A stretch of 64,000 nucleotides of DNA, taken from positions 1,924,821 through 1,988,820 of the forward strand of contig NZ_JAIFZO010000002.1 in assembly GCF_026341275.1 (NCBI RefSeq), written 5' to 3'. The stretch's first letter is position 1; each line of letters opens with the position of its first letter. Of the stretch, positions 43,500 through 52,963 are shown piece after piece. The stretch is from Streptomyces ortus (GTDB lineage Bacteria > Actinomycetota > Actinomycetes > Streptomycetales > Streptomycetaceae). A model generated the notes under the pieces. The model was not told where the DNA came from. It ran no database searches and worked only from the letters and a program-made list of their open reading frames with translations. The position numbers were made by a program, and so were the translations under genes.

Positions 43500-44816
43500 T
43501 CACAGCGTCATCGGCAGCCCGAACACCTCGAAGAGATGCGGCTCGAAGGTGGTGATCTGCGCGATCCGCCCCTCCTCGACGCGCAGCACGTCGATGAGCT
43601 GGGCCCGGAAGACGCTGGTCCCGGGCCGTCGCAGATACCCGGCGACCGCCGGCTGGCCGTTGGCCCGCACCGGCAGGTGCCGCCAGTGTCCGGCGAACAT
43701 CGGCGAAGCGGGATCGAGGTTCGGCCGCACGAAGGCGATGAGCGCGTCGCGCGAGGTGAACCAGAACGGGTTCGGCGGCATCGTGAGCACCGCGTCCTCC
43801 CGTACCAGCTCGACCATGGCGTCGATGTCGGCCCGGGCGGCGACCTCCATGTAGCGCCGCAGAAGCGCCAGGTCGTCGGCGCTGGGCGGACGGGCCGACC
43901 AGTCCTCGCGCGGGCCGGGCAGCGCCTCCCGCAGGGCCGTTCTGCCGCGCTGGGCCGCGCTGTTGGCGGAGGCCTGGCTCGCGCCCAGCAGGTCGGCGGT
44001 CTCCGCGGCCGACCATCCGGCGACATCGCGCAGGATCACCGCGGCCCGCTGGCGCGGCGGCAGTCGCTGGATGGCGGTGAGGAAGACGAGTTCGAGGGTC
44101 TCGCCCGCCACCGCCTCCTCGTCCGGCGCGGACCGGGCCACGGGCGTCTCGGGCAGCTGGTCGTCGGGGAAGGGCTGGAGCCACGGCAGGCTCGGCGGCG
44201 GCGGCCCGTCGCCGGAGTCCATGCCCGGCACCGGCTCGTAGGGGGTGGGACGCCGGTTGTGTCTGCGCAGGAAGTCGAGGCACACCCGGGTGGCGATCTT
44301 GTAGAGCCAGGCCCTCGGGTTGTCGACGTCCTCCAGGGTGTCCCGGGCCCGCCAGGCGCGCAGGAACGCCTCCTGGGTGAGGTCCTCGGCCTCGTCGTAC
44401 GAGCCGAGGAGCCGGTAGCAGTGGACCCGCAGCTCCCGCCGGTGCGCTTCGACGAGCGCGTCGAACCCGCCGTCACGCGGATTCGTCACACCGACGGGCG
44501 TGACGATTCCCGCCCTCTCCACCCTCTCCACCCTCTCCACCCTCTCCTCCCGTGCTTCGCGGGCGAGGCGGCGCAGGCGGCTGAAGCGGGTGGACAGGGC
44601 CTCGACATCGGCGTGGAAGGCGACCGCGGGTTCCAGCCGCAGCCGTCGCAGCCGGTCGCCCAGGTCGGAGACGAGTTCTCCGGCGGGCACGCCGGCCGGC
44701 CGCTTCCGTTCCCGGTAGGCGCGCTGGCGGCATGCCTGCGAGCAGTAGGACGCGGCCCGTCCGGGCCCTCCGCCGTCCTGGAGGGGGCCTGAGCAGGTCT
44801 GACACTTCCCGGTCAT
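43500..44816 (-). CDS. ECF sigma factor with N-terminal zinc finger and C-terminal SnoaL domain
   Basis: The 438-residue three-part protein begins with a cysteine finger (CQTCSGP ... YCSQACRQRAYRERKR, residues 5-39), of the short actinobacterial zinc-finger type normally found alone. A charged coiled linker with an ERVERVERVE tract (9-bp DNA repeat) follows. Then come sigma region 2 (LVEAHRRELRVHCYRLLGSYDEAEDL near 122) and region 4 (LPPRQRAAVILRDVAGWSAAETADLL near 250). The C-terminal SnoaL-like domain (about 310-438) is characteristic of SigJ/ECF41-like factors, where it regulates the sigma core. Fusion of the finger to the sigma factor is unusual; the start ATG is the only one in frame that includes it, and an internal start would give a conventional factor. 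Confidence 0.85.
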   Translation of the reverse strand: MTGKCQTCSGPLQDGGGPGRAASYCSQACRQRAYRERKRPAGVPAGELVSDLGDRLRRLRLEPAVAFHADVEALSTRFSRLRRLAREAREERVERVERVERAGIVTPVGVTNPRDGGFDALVEAHRRELRVHCYRLLGSYDEAEDLTQEAFLRAWRARDTLEDVDNPRAWLYKIATRVCLDFLRRHNRRPTPYEPVPGMDSGDGPPPPSLPWLQPFPDDQLPETPVARSAPDEEAVAGETLELVFLTAIQRLPPRQRAAVILRDVAGWSAAETADLLGASQASANSAAQRGRTALREALPGPREDWSARPPSADDLALLRRYMEVAARADIDAMVELVREDAVLTMPPNPFWFTSRDALIAFVRPNLDPASPMFAGHWRHLPVRANGQPAVAGYLRRPGTSVFRAQLIDVLRVEEGRIAQITTFEPHLFEVFGLPMTL

Positions 44817-44958
44817 GCCGACACGCTAGTCTCCGTAGAACCCCACACCGCGCAGAACGCACACAGAACTCACCGCGCACGCGCCCCCGTTGATGTTGTT
44901 CGTGTTGCAGACTCCTAGGGCTTGTCGCGCAAGCGGAGCGCGACCACCAGGAGGCGTC

Positions 44959-45165
44959 ATGCTGCAGATCAACACCAGCAAGGTGAGCCGCTGGGACCAA
45001 CACGGCCGCGAGCACGTCGTACGGGTACAACGCACGGGCATGCAGCGGACGATCAGATGCGACACCTGCGGCTGGCGCAGGCCCGCCCAGTTCCTGCCCT
45101 GGCTGAAGGCCGAGGAACATCTCACGGAGGCACACCAGGCGACGGTGGACCCGGCCGGGACCTGA
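44959..45165 (+). CDS. Small zinc-finger-like protein
   Basis: The 68-residue basic protein has TIRCDTCGWRRP near 32-43 and HLTEAH near 54-59, a C-x2-C ... H-x4-H arrangement that could bind one zinc. No family name comes to mind. The ATG follows CCAGGAGGCGTC; a longer frame upstream is not preceded by a ribosome binding site. A GTCGCGC-N7-GCGCGAC hairpin (44924-44944) sits in the leader. It is divergent from the ECF sigma gene and convergent with the TetR gene. Confidence 0.72.
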   Translation: MLQINTSKVSRWDQHGREHVVRVQRTGMQRTIRCDTCGWRRPAQFLPWLKAEEHLTEAHQATVDPAGT

Positions 45166-45195
45166 CGGGGTCCTGACGGGGGGGCGAGGGGTCGC

Positions 45196-45780
45196 TCAGG
45201 CCCTCAGGCCCCGCACCACCAGGTCCACCACGGCCTCGAACTCGCCCTCGATGCCGGGCTGTTCCCACTCGCGGGCGTGGCACGGGTCGTGGAAGCGGTC
45301 CGTGGCCTGAAAGAGGGCGAGGGCGGAGACGGCGGGGTCGGCGACGGCGAAGGCGCCGGAGTCGACGCCGGACCCGATGATCGCCGTCAGCTGACCGGTG
45401 AGAGCGGCGATGTGCTCCCCGACCGCCTCGCCGCTCTCCGCGGTCAGCACCATGTACGTGGCGAACAGCTCGGGGTCGTCGCCCGCCTTGCGGCGCTTGG
45501 CGGTGAACAGGGCCGCGAGCCAGTCGCGCAGCCGGGCCTCCGGGTCACGGTCCTGCGCCACGATGTCTTCGAGGACGGCCGACGTACGGTCCAGCCAGCG
45601 CTTCGTGACCGCCTCCCGCAGCGCCGCCTTCGTACGGAAGTGCCGGTAGACGCTGCCGTGGCTGACGCCGAGCGCGCGGGCCACGTCCACCACGGTGGCC
45701 TTCGCGGGGCCGTGGCGGCGCAGCACCTCCTCGGTCACCTCAAGGATGCGCTCGGCGGTCAGGATCTCGGTGGTCGCCAT
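45196..45780 (-). CDS. TetR-family transcriptional repressor
   Basis: The 194-residue protein has an N-terminal helix-turn-helix (ATVVDVARALGVSHGSVYRHF, residues about 28-48) followed by AALREAVTKRWLDR and an all-helical ligand domain. It starts 25 bases after the aldo/keto reductase stop on the same strand, so the two form an operon. The large palindrome at 46879-46914 upstream of the reductase is the obvious autoregulatory operator. The effector is unknown but is probably a substrate of the reductase. Confidence 0.9.
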   Translation of the reverse strand: MATTEILTAERILEVTEEVLRRHGPAKATVVDVARALGVSHGSVYRHFRTKAALREAVTKRWLDRTSAVLEDIVAQDRDPEARLRDWLAALFTAKRRKAGDDPELFATYMVLTAESGEAVGEHIAALTGQLTAIIGSGVDSGAFAVADPAVSALALFQATDRFHDPCHAREWEQPGIEGEFEAVVDLVVRGLRA

Positions 45781-45805
45781 GGTGATGACCGTACCGGCGG
45801 TGTCG

Positions 45806-46810
45806 TCAGCGCTCGCTGTCGAGGTGTGCCATCTGCGCGGACGGGTAGCGGTCGCCGGCCGCCGAGCCGGCCGGGACGGCTTCCTCGATCGCGGCGAGGT
45901 CGGCGGCGTCGAGGCCCGCGTCGAGCGCGCCGAGCGCCTCCGTCAGCCGCTCGCGGGTCCGGGCGCCCACCAGCGGCACGATGTCCTCCCCGCGCGACAG
46001 CACCCAGGCGATGGCGATCTGCGCGACGGACGCGCCCTTCTGCTCGGCGGTCTTGCGCAGCGCCTCTACGAGGTCCAGGTTGTGGCGGAGGTTGTCGCCC
46101 TGGAAGCGGGGGCTGTGGGCACGGAAGTCGCCCGTGGAGAGCTGCCGGTCGGGCGTGAAGTGCCCGGAGATCAGGCCGCGGGACAGCACGCCGTACGCGG
46201 TGACGCCGATGCCCAGTTCACGGGCGGTGGGCAGGATCTCGGCCTCGATGCCGCGGGAGATGAGGGAGTACTCGATCTGCAGGTCCGAGATCGGGGCGGT
46301 GGCGGCGGCCCGGCGGACGGTCGCGGCCCCGACCTCGCTCAGGCCGATGTGCCGTACGTACCCCTTCTCGACGAGTTCGGCGATCGCGCCGACGGTCTCC
46401 TCGATGGGGACGTCCGGGTCGACGCGCGCGATCCGGTAGACGTCGATGTGGTCGACGCCGAGCCGCTGGAGCGAGTACGCCGCGAAGTTGTGGACCGCGG
46501 CGGGCCGCCCGTCGTAGCCGGACCAGGCGCCGTCCGGGTCGCGCAGGGCACCGAACTTCACGCTGACGAGGGCCTGTTCGCGCCGTGCGGCAGGGGCGCC
46601 GCGCAGCGCCTCACCGATCAGCATCTCGTTGTGCCCCATGCCGTAGAAGTCACCGGTGTCGAGCAGCGTGACCCCCGCTTCGAGCGCGGCGTGGATGGTG
46701 GCGACGGCCTCCCCCCGATCGGCGTCCCCGTAGAGCGCGGACATCCCCATGCATCCGAGCCCGAGAGCGGAGACCTGCGGACCGGTGGTTCCAAGGGTGC
46801 GACTGAGCAT
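45806..46810 (-). CDS. Aldo/keto reductase
   Basis: This 334-residue TIM-barrel NADPH oxidoreductase has LGLGCMGMSALYGDADRGEA at 17-36, LLDTGDFYGMGHNEMLIGEAL near 53 (catalytic Asp and Tyr), LVSVKFGALRDPDGAWSG (Lys) near 82, DHIDVYRIARVDPDVPIEETVGA near 120 and the cofactor segment VPLVGARTRERL near 285. The usual catalytic histidine region YRIARVD reads differently from the common YQLHR/YYQHR, so substrate handling may differ. It is first in an operon with the TetR gene. Confidence 0.9.
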   Translation of the reverse strand: MLSRTLGTTGPQVSALGLGCMGMSALYGDADRGEAVATIHAALEAGVTLLDTGDFYGMGHNEMLIGEALRGAPAARREQALVSVKFGALRDPDGAWSGYDGRPAAVHNFAAYSLQRLGVDHIDVYRIARVDPDVPIEETVGAIAELVEKGYVRHIGLSEVGAATVRRAAATAPISDLQIEYSLISRGIEAEILPTARELGIGVTAYGVLSRGLISGHFTPDRQLSTGDFRAHSPRFQGDNLRHNLDLVEALRKTAEQKGASVAQIAIAWVLSRGEDIVPLVGARTRERLTEALGALDAGLDAADLAAIEEAVPAGSAAGDRYPSAQMAHLDSER

Positions 46811-46878
46811 CAGAAATCTCCCGACACGTAGAGGTAGACGTAGACGTCATCAAACGAAGTAGCACGCCTACCTTGACA

Positions 46879-46914
46879 TGACAGCTGACAGATTTCAATA
46901 TCTGTCAGCTGTCA
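46879..46914. promoter_or_regulatory. Perfect 15-6-15 palindromic operator upstream of AKR-TetR operon
   Basis: TGACAGCTGACAGAT-N6-ATCTGTCAGCTGTCA. Each arm contains two TGACAG hexamers, so the site offers four half-sites. It is 69 bases upstream of the reductase start and is the likely TetR-family operator. Confidence 0.7.
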
Positions 46915-46927
46915 CACCAGAGGTGAC

Positions 46928-46973
46928 CAAAAAAAGCCCTGGCCCCCTCTCGCATACGAGAGGGGGCCAGGGC
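46928..46973 (-). terminator. Intrinsic terminator of glyS
   Basis: A perfect 17-bp stem (GCCCTGGCCCCCTCTCG with its complement), a CATA loop and, on the minus strand, a following run of seven T. It stops minus-strand transcription coming from glyS. Confidence 0.92.
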
Positions 46974-46982
46974 CCACCACCT

Positions 46983-47004
46983 AGGGGCGCGGGGAACGGC
47001 GCAA
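46983..47004 (-). repeat. Single dispersed-repeat unit at glyS 3' end
   Basis: One inverted unit AGGGGCGCGGGGAACGGCGC lies between the glyS stop and its intrinsic terminator. It is the same family as the clusters at 12.5, 39.3, 42.4 and 52.0 kb. Confidence 0.7.
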
Positions 47005-47036
47005 TCCTTGAACCGCCCGCACCCTTCGCGGAGCGA

Positions 47037-48419
<1,383 letters not shown>

Positions 48420-48601
48420 GGTGCTCTCTTCATTACGACGACGGGCGCTTCACAGCGATTGCTTCAGAGCGAATGCCTCAGATTACCGGCGGCCCCGCCC
48501 CTCGGATCAAATCGGTTGGGGTACGGGCCGGACACCGGCCCTCCGCCCACCGGCACACCCCTCGCATACCGGGATGAAGTCCAGATCACAGGTCACGTTA
48601 T

Positions 48602-48638
48602 TGACAATCGTTTCCACAACAGCTGAAAATGACTGTCA
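48602..48638 (+). promoter_or_regulatory. Two Zur boxes overlapping a leaderless znuA promoter
   Basis: TGACAATCGTTTCCA (48602-48616) and TGAAAATGACTGTCA (48624-48638) match the actinobacterial Zur box TGAAAATGATTTTCA at 11 and 13 of 15 positions, centres 22 bp apart. TTGACA at 48601-48606 and GAAAAT at 48625-48630 (18-bp spacer) fit a promoter whose transcript would begin about at the ATG at 48638. Confidence 0.7.
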
Positions 48639-49618
48639 TGAACGTACGACGACGCCACATATCCACGACCGTGCTCGCGGCGGCCACCGCCCTCGCCCTC
48701 GGCTCGCTCTCCGCCTGCTCGTCCGACTCCAGCGCGGCCGACGGCGCGGGCGGCAAGCTCGACGTCGTGGCGTCGTTCTACCCCCTGCAGTTCCTCGCCG
48801 AGGAGATAGGCGGGGACCACGTCAGCGTGAGCACCCTGACCGAGCCCGGCCAGGAGCCGCACGACCTGGAGATCAGCGCCAAGCAGACCGCGCAGCTCCA
48901 GGAGTCGGACGTGGCCCTCTACCTGAAGGACCTCCAGCCCTCCGTCGACGAGGCGATAGGCCAGTCCGAGGTGAAGGCGAAGGTCGACGCGGCCACCCTC
49001 ACCACCCTGGAGAAGCACGGCAACGAGGTCGGCGGCCACGCGGCCGAGCACGACGACGAGGGCGACGAGCACGGCCACGAGGCCGAGGAGGGCTCCGGCC
49101 TCGACCCGCACATCTGGCTCGACCCCGTGAAGTACGCCGAGGTCGCCGAAGGAGTGGGCAAGGCCTTCGAGAAGGCCGACCCGGACAACGCCGCGACGTA
49201 CAAGAAGAACACCGCGGCCCTGGTGAAGAAGCTGGACGGGCTCGACACCCGCTTCGAGGCCGGCCTCAAGAACACGAAGACCAAGGTCTTCATCACCACC
49301 CACGCGGCCTTCGGCTACCTCGCCGAGCGCTACGGCCTCACCGAGGAGGCCATCAACGGCCTGGACCCGGAGAGCGAACCCAGCGCCAACCGCGTCAAGG
49401 ACCTTGAGAAGATGGCGAAGGCCGACGGCGTCTCCACCGTCTTCTACGAGACCCTCGTCAGCGACAAGACCGCCAAGACCATCGCCGCGGACGCGGACCT
49501 CAGGACCGATGTGCTCGACCCGATCGAGGGCATCACCGAGAAGTCCAGGGGCGACGACTACATCCAGGTCATGGACGCCAACCTCAAGGCCCTGCAGACG
49601 GCCCTGGGAGCGAAGTGA
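48638..49618 (+). CDS. znuA: Zinc ABC transporter substrate-binding lipoprotein
   Basis: The 326-residue cluster A-I metal-binding lipoprotein has a signal peptide with lipobox LSAC near 26. It then shows VVASFYPLQFLAEEIGGDHV with the family start, EPHDLEIS (first His ligand) near 75, a His/Asp-rich loop HAAEHDDEGDEHGHEAEEG near 137 typical of zinc proteins, DPHIWLDP near 159 and TTHAAFGYLAERYGL near 222. It captures zinc outside the membrane for ZnuB. The ATG at 48638 was preferred over that at 48629 because the Zur box and the predicted transcription start coincide with it, giving leaderless translation. Zur is encoded at the end of the same gene run. Confidence 0.9.
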   Translation: MNVRRRHISTTVLAAATALALGSLSACSSDSSAADGAGGKLDVVASFYPLQFLAEEIGGDHVSVSTLTEPGQEPHDLEISAKQTAQLQESDVALYLKDLQPSVDEAIGQSEVKAKVDAATLTTLEKHGNEVGGHAAEHDDEGDEHGHEAEEGSGLDPHIWLDPVKYAEVAEGVGKAFEKADPDNAATYKKNTAALVKKLDGLDTRFEAGLKNTKTKVFITTHAAFGYLAERYGLTEEAINGLDPESEPSANRVKDLEKMAKADGVSTVFYETLVSDKTAKTIAADADLRTDVLDPIEGITEKSRGDDYIQVMDANLKALQTALGAK

Positions 49619-49677
49619 CCGCGAAATGACAGCTACATGATCAGTCCCAGCCTCAGCAGTCCCCGGAGGACGTCGGC

Positions 49678-50478
49678 ATGACCAACGAGCCCGGCACACC
49701 GGCCGCCACCCCGCACCCGCCCGTCATCTCGCTGCGCGGTGTGACGGCCGAACTCGGCTCACGCCCCGTCCTGCGCGGCATCGACCTCACCGTGCACCAC
49801 GGTGAGGTCGTCGCGCTGCTCGGCGCCAACGGCTCCGGCAAGTCGACCGCCATCCGCACGGTCATCGGCCAGGTCCCGGTCACGGGCGGCGAGATCGAAC
49901 TGTTCGGCACACCCCGGCGCCGCTTCCGCGACTGGGCGCGCGTGGGCTACGTACCGCAGCGCACGACCGCCGCCGGCGGGGTGCCCGCCACGGTGACCGA
50001 GGTGGTGTCCTCCGGGCGACTGTCCCGCGCCCGCTTCGGCGTCCTGCGCAAGGCCGACCGCGAGGCCGTACGGCACGCCCTGGAGCTGGTGGGCCTCGCC
50101 GACCGCGCCAAGGACTCCGTGGACGCCCTCTCCGGCGGCCAGCACCAGCGCGTGCTCATCGCCCGCGCGCTGGCCTCCGTACCGGAACTGCTGATCATGG
50201 ACGAGCCGATGGCGGGCGTGGACCTGGCGAGCCAGGAGGTCCTGGCCGCGACCCTGCGGGAGCAGGTCGCGGCAGGCACCTCCGTCCTCCTCGTCCTGCA
50301 CGAACTGGGCCCGCTGGAGCCGCTGATCGACCGCGCGGTCGTGCTGCGCGACGGCTGCGTCCTGCACGACGGCCCGCCCCCGCGGGCGCTCGGCCAGCAC
50401 GCCCTGCCCGGCCACGACCACGTCCACCCCCACGCGGCCCACGACGCCGAACCCCTCCGCACAGGACTGCTGAGCTGA
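49678..50478 (+). CDS. znuC: Zinc ABC transporter ATP-binding protein
   Basis: The 266-residue ATPase has Walker A GANGSGKSTAIRTV near 49, the Q-loop in YVPQRTT near 92, signature LSGGQHQRVLIARAL near 150, Walker B LLIMDEPMAGVD near 172 and the H-loop in VLHELG near 204. The His-rich C-terminus (HDHVHPHAAHD) is common in zinc and manganese systems. It starts 59 bases after znuA and is followed within five bases by the permease gene. Confidence 0.92.
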   Translation: MTNEPGTPAATPHPPVISLRGVTAELGSRPVLRGIDLTVHHGEVVALLGANGSGKSTAIRTVIGQVPVTGGEIELFGTPRRRFRDWARVGYVPQRTTAAGGVPATVTEVVSSGRLSRARFGVLRKADREAVRHALELVGLADRAKDSVDALSGGQHQRVLIARALASVPELLIMDEPMAGVDLASQEVLAATLREQVAAGTSVLLVLHELGPLEPLIDRAVVLRDGCVLHDGPPPRALGQHALPGHDHVHPHAAHDAEPLRTGLLS

Positions 50479-50483
50479 CCGCC

Positions 50484-51410
50484 ATGAACCTCGCCATGAA
50501 CATCGAGATCCTCGATTACGCCTTCATGCGGCGGGCCCTGCTCGCGGCCGTCCTCGTCGGCATCACCGCGCCCGCGGTCGGCATCTACCTGGTCCAGCGC
50601 CGCCAGGCCCTGCTGGGCGACGGCATCGGCCATGTCGCGATGACCGGCGTCGGCCTCGGCTTCCTGCTCTCCTGGTCCCCGGTCTGGATGGCGACCGCCG
50701 TCTCCGTACTGGGCGCGGTCCTCATGGAACTGATCCGCTGGTACGGGAAGACGCGCGGCGACATCGCGCTGGCGATGCTCTTCTACGGGGGCATGGCGGG
50801 CGGTGTGATGCTCATCAACCTCGCACCCGGCGGCTCCAACGCCAACCTGACCTCGTACCTCTTCGGCTCGCTCTCCACGGTGTCGGAGGAGGACGTGACG
50901 GCGATCTGCCTGCTGGCCGCCTTCGTCGTCCTCGTCACGATCGGGCTGCGGCGGCAGCTGTTCGCGGTGAGCCAGGACGAGGAGTTCGCGCGGGTGACGG
51001 GGCTGCCCGTCCGCGCCCTGAACCTCCTCACGGCCATCACGGCCGCCGTCACCGTCACGGTCGCCATGCGCGTGGTCGGCCTGCTCCTGGTCTCCGCGCT
51101 GATGGTGGTCCCGGTGGCCGCCGCTCAGCAGCTCAGCCGGAGTTTCGCCGCCACGTTCGCGATCTCGGTGGCGATCGGCGTCAGCGTGACGATCGGCGGC
51201 ACGGTGACGTCGTACTACCAGGACGTACCGCCCGGCGCGACGATCGTGCTGCTGACCATCGGGGCGTTCCTGTTCCTCGCGGTGGCGGCGACGCCGCTGG
51301 CCAGGCGGCGGGCACGGGCCGCCGCGCAGGCGGCGGCACGGGAAGGCGGGGACCCGGCGGAGTGTGCCATTCCCGGCACCCGCACACCGACCGGCAAGGT
51401 CGGCGTCTGA
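50484..51410 (+). CDS. znuB: Zinc ABC transporter permease
   Basis: The 308-residue ABC-3 family permease has about eight hydrophobic helices. The family segments are MRRALLAAVLVGITAPAVGIYLVQRRQALLGDGIGH (within residues 12-50) and VTGLPVRALNLLTAI near 172. LLLVSALMVVPVAAAQQ near 200 also fits. A short in-frame ATG four codons in is an alternative start. A C-terminal cytoplasmic tail is rich in alanine and arginine. Together with ZnuA and ZnuC it imports zinc under Zur control. Confidence 0.92.
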   Translation: MNLAMNIEILDYAFMRRALLAAVLVGITAPAVGIYLVQRRQALLGDGIGHVAMTGVGLGFLLSWSPVWMATAVSVLGAVLMELIRWYGKTRGDIALAMLFYGGMAGGVMLINLAPGGSNANLTSYLFGSLSTVSEEDVTAICLLAAFVVLVTIGLRRQLFAVSQDEEFARVTGLPVRALNLLTAITAAVTVTVAMRVVGLLLVSALMVVPVAAAQQLSRSFAATFAISVAIGVSVTIGGTVTSYYQDVPPGATIVLLTIGAFLFLAVAATPLARRRARAAAQAAAREGGDPAECAIPGTRTPTGKVGV

Positions 51411-51469
51411 CCGCGCCCAGCTCGGGCTGGCACAATGGCCCGGCAAGCCGCAGACGTTTGGAGGCAACG

Positions 51470-51892
51470 GTGACGACCGCTGGACCGCCCGTTCGGGGCC
51501 GTTCCACCCGCCAGCGTGCCGCCGTGGCGGCGGCGCTCGACGAGGTGGACGAGTTCCGCAGTGCGCAGGATCTGCACGACATGCTCAAGCACAAGGGCGA
51601 TTCCGTCGGGCTCACGACGGTGTACCGCACGCTGCAGTCGCTCGCGGACGCGGGCGAGGTGGATGTGCTGCGCACGTCCGACGGTGAGTCGGTGTACCGC
51701 CGCTGCGCGAGCGGGGACCACCACCATCACCTGGTGTGCCGGGTGTGCGGCAAGGCCGTGGAGGTCGAGGGACCCGCGGTGGAGAAGTGGGCGGAGGCGA
51801 TCGCGGCGGAGCACGGCTACGTCAACGTCGCCCACACGGTGGAGATCTTCGGCACCTGCGCGGAGTGCGCTGCGCGCGGCCAAGGGGTGTGA
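51470..51892 (+). CDS. zur: Zinc uptake regulator Zur (Fur family)
   Basis: This 140-residue Fur-family repressor has an N-terminal winged helix (TRQRAAVAAALDEVDEFRSA, SVGLTTVYRTLQSLADAGEVD), the metal site HHHHLVCRVCGKAVEVEG near 81 and a second CxxC in FGTCAECAARG near 128. These are the structural and regulatory zinc ligands. It follows znuB by 60 bases, with its own ribosome binding site (GGAGGCAAC) and GTG start. It should bind the two boxes at 48602-48638 when zinc is plentiful. Confidence 0.93.
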   Translation: MTTAGPPVRGRSTRQRAAVAAALDEVDEFRSAQDLHDMLKHKGDSVGLTTVYRTLQSLADAGEVDVLRTSDGESVYRRCASGDHHHHLVCRVCGKAVEVEGPAVEKWAEAIAAEHGYVNVAHTVEIFGTCAECAARGQGV

Positions 51893-51940
51893 ACCTCGGG
51901 CTGAGCCCTGGCTTGCACCCCGGCGGGGCTGGGGCCAACG

Positions 51941-52062
51941 ATTGCGCCGTTCCCCGCGCCCCTAAAAGCCCCCGACCGCGGCCCGGCAGGGGCAAGCGCC
52001 AAAGACTGCGCCGTTCCCCGCGCCCCTGGAAACCTAGGGGCGCGGGGAACGGCGCAGTCTTT
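51941..52062. terminator. Repeat-derived 27-bp perfect hairpin between zur and uppS
   Basis: A lone forward unit (51941-51963) precedes an exact inverted pair: 52001-52027 and 52036-52062 form a 27-bp perfect stem with an eight-base loop, flanked by A-runs and T-runs on both strands. It lies between the convergent zur and uppS genes and ends six bases before the uppS stop. It is the cleanest example of the dispersed repeat acting as a bidirectional terminator. Confidence 0.85.
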
Positions 52063-52067
52063 GAAGC

Positions 52068-52919
52068 TCAGCCCGCGTCCGGGCGGCCCCTCATGTCCGC
52101 CTCCATGGCGAGCAGATCCTCGTTCGGGACCGCCCCCCCGAAACGCCGGTCCCGCGACGCGTACTCCACGCACGCCCGCCACATGTCCCGCCGGTCGAAG
52201 TCCGGCCACAGCACGTCCTGGAAGACCATCTCCGCGTAACTGGACTGCCAGATCAAGTAGTTGGACGTCCGCTGTTCGCCGCTCGGGCGAAGGAACAGGT
52301 CCACATCCGGCATGTCCGGGTAGTACAGGTACTTCTGGATGGTCTTCTCACCGACCTTGTCCGGGTCCAGCTTCCCCGCGGCGACATCGAGCGCCATCGC
52401 CTTCGCCGCGTCGGCCAGCTCCGCCCGTCCCCCGTAGTTCACGCAGAAGTACAAGGTCATCGCGTCGTTGTCCTGCGTCTGCTCCTGCGCGACCTGGAGC
52501 TCCTGCACGACGGACTTCCACAGCTTCGGCATCCGCCCGACCCACCGGATCCGGATCCCGAGGTCGTTCATCTCGTCGCGCCGGCGCCGGATGACGTCCT
52601 TGTTGAAGTTCATCAGGAAGCGGACCTCCTCGGGCGACCGCTTCCAGTTCTCCGTGGAGAAGGCGTACAGCGAGAGGTTCTTGACGCCCAGCTCAAGGCA
52701 GCCCTTGAGGACGTCCATGACGACGCCCTCCCCCACCCGGTGCCCCTCGGTGCGCGGCAGCCCGCGCTCCTTGGCCCAGCGTCCGTTCCCGTCCATCACG
52801 CACGCCACGTGGTTCGGGATCAGCTCGCCGGGGAGCTTGGGCGCGCGGGCACCGGACGGGTGCGGCTCCGGCGTCTTGTACTCGCGGCGCTGGCGCCCCA
52901 GGATCCCGCGTACCACCAT
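52068..52919 (-). CDS. uppS: Isoprenyl transferase (undecaprenyl diphosphate synthase family)
   Basis: The 283-residue cis-prenyltransferase has the conserved HVACVMDGNGRWAKERGLPR near residue 38 (catalytic Asp), GHRVGEGVVMDVLKGC near 59, LYAFSTENWKRSPEEV near 83, MTLYFCVNYGGRAEL near 155 and DLFLRPSGEQRTSNYLIWQS near 207. It makes the polyprenyl lipid carrier for peptidoglycan and other wall polymers. It lies 44 bases downstream of recO on the same strand, the standard actinobacterial recO-uppS order. Confidence 0.95.
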   Translation of the reverse strand: MVVRGILGRQRREYKTPEPHPSGARAPKLPGELIPNHVACVMDGNGRWAKERGLPRTEGHRVGEGVVMDVLKGCLELGVKNLSLYAFSTENWKRSPEEVRFLMNFNKDVIRRRRDEMNDLGIRIRWVGRMPKLWKSVVQELQVAQEQTQDNDAMTLYFCVNYGGRAELADAAKAMALDVAAGKLDPDKVGEKTIQKYLYYPDMPDVDLFLRPSGEQRTSNYLIWQSSYAEMVFQDVLWPDFDRRDMWRACVEYASRDRRFGGAVPNEDLLAMEADMRGRPDAG

Positions 52920-52963
52920 CTGCTTCTCGTCTCCTCAGATCTCGTACAGCAAGTTGTCGCTGA

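Noticed and set aside
48420..48600. Glycine riboswitch or T-box upstream of glyS
   Set aside because: No T-box anti-terminator motif or tandem glycine aptamer architecture could be recognised in this short leader.
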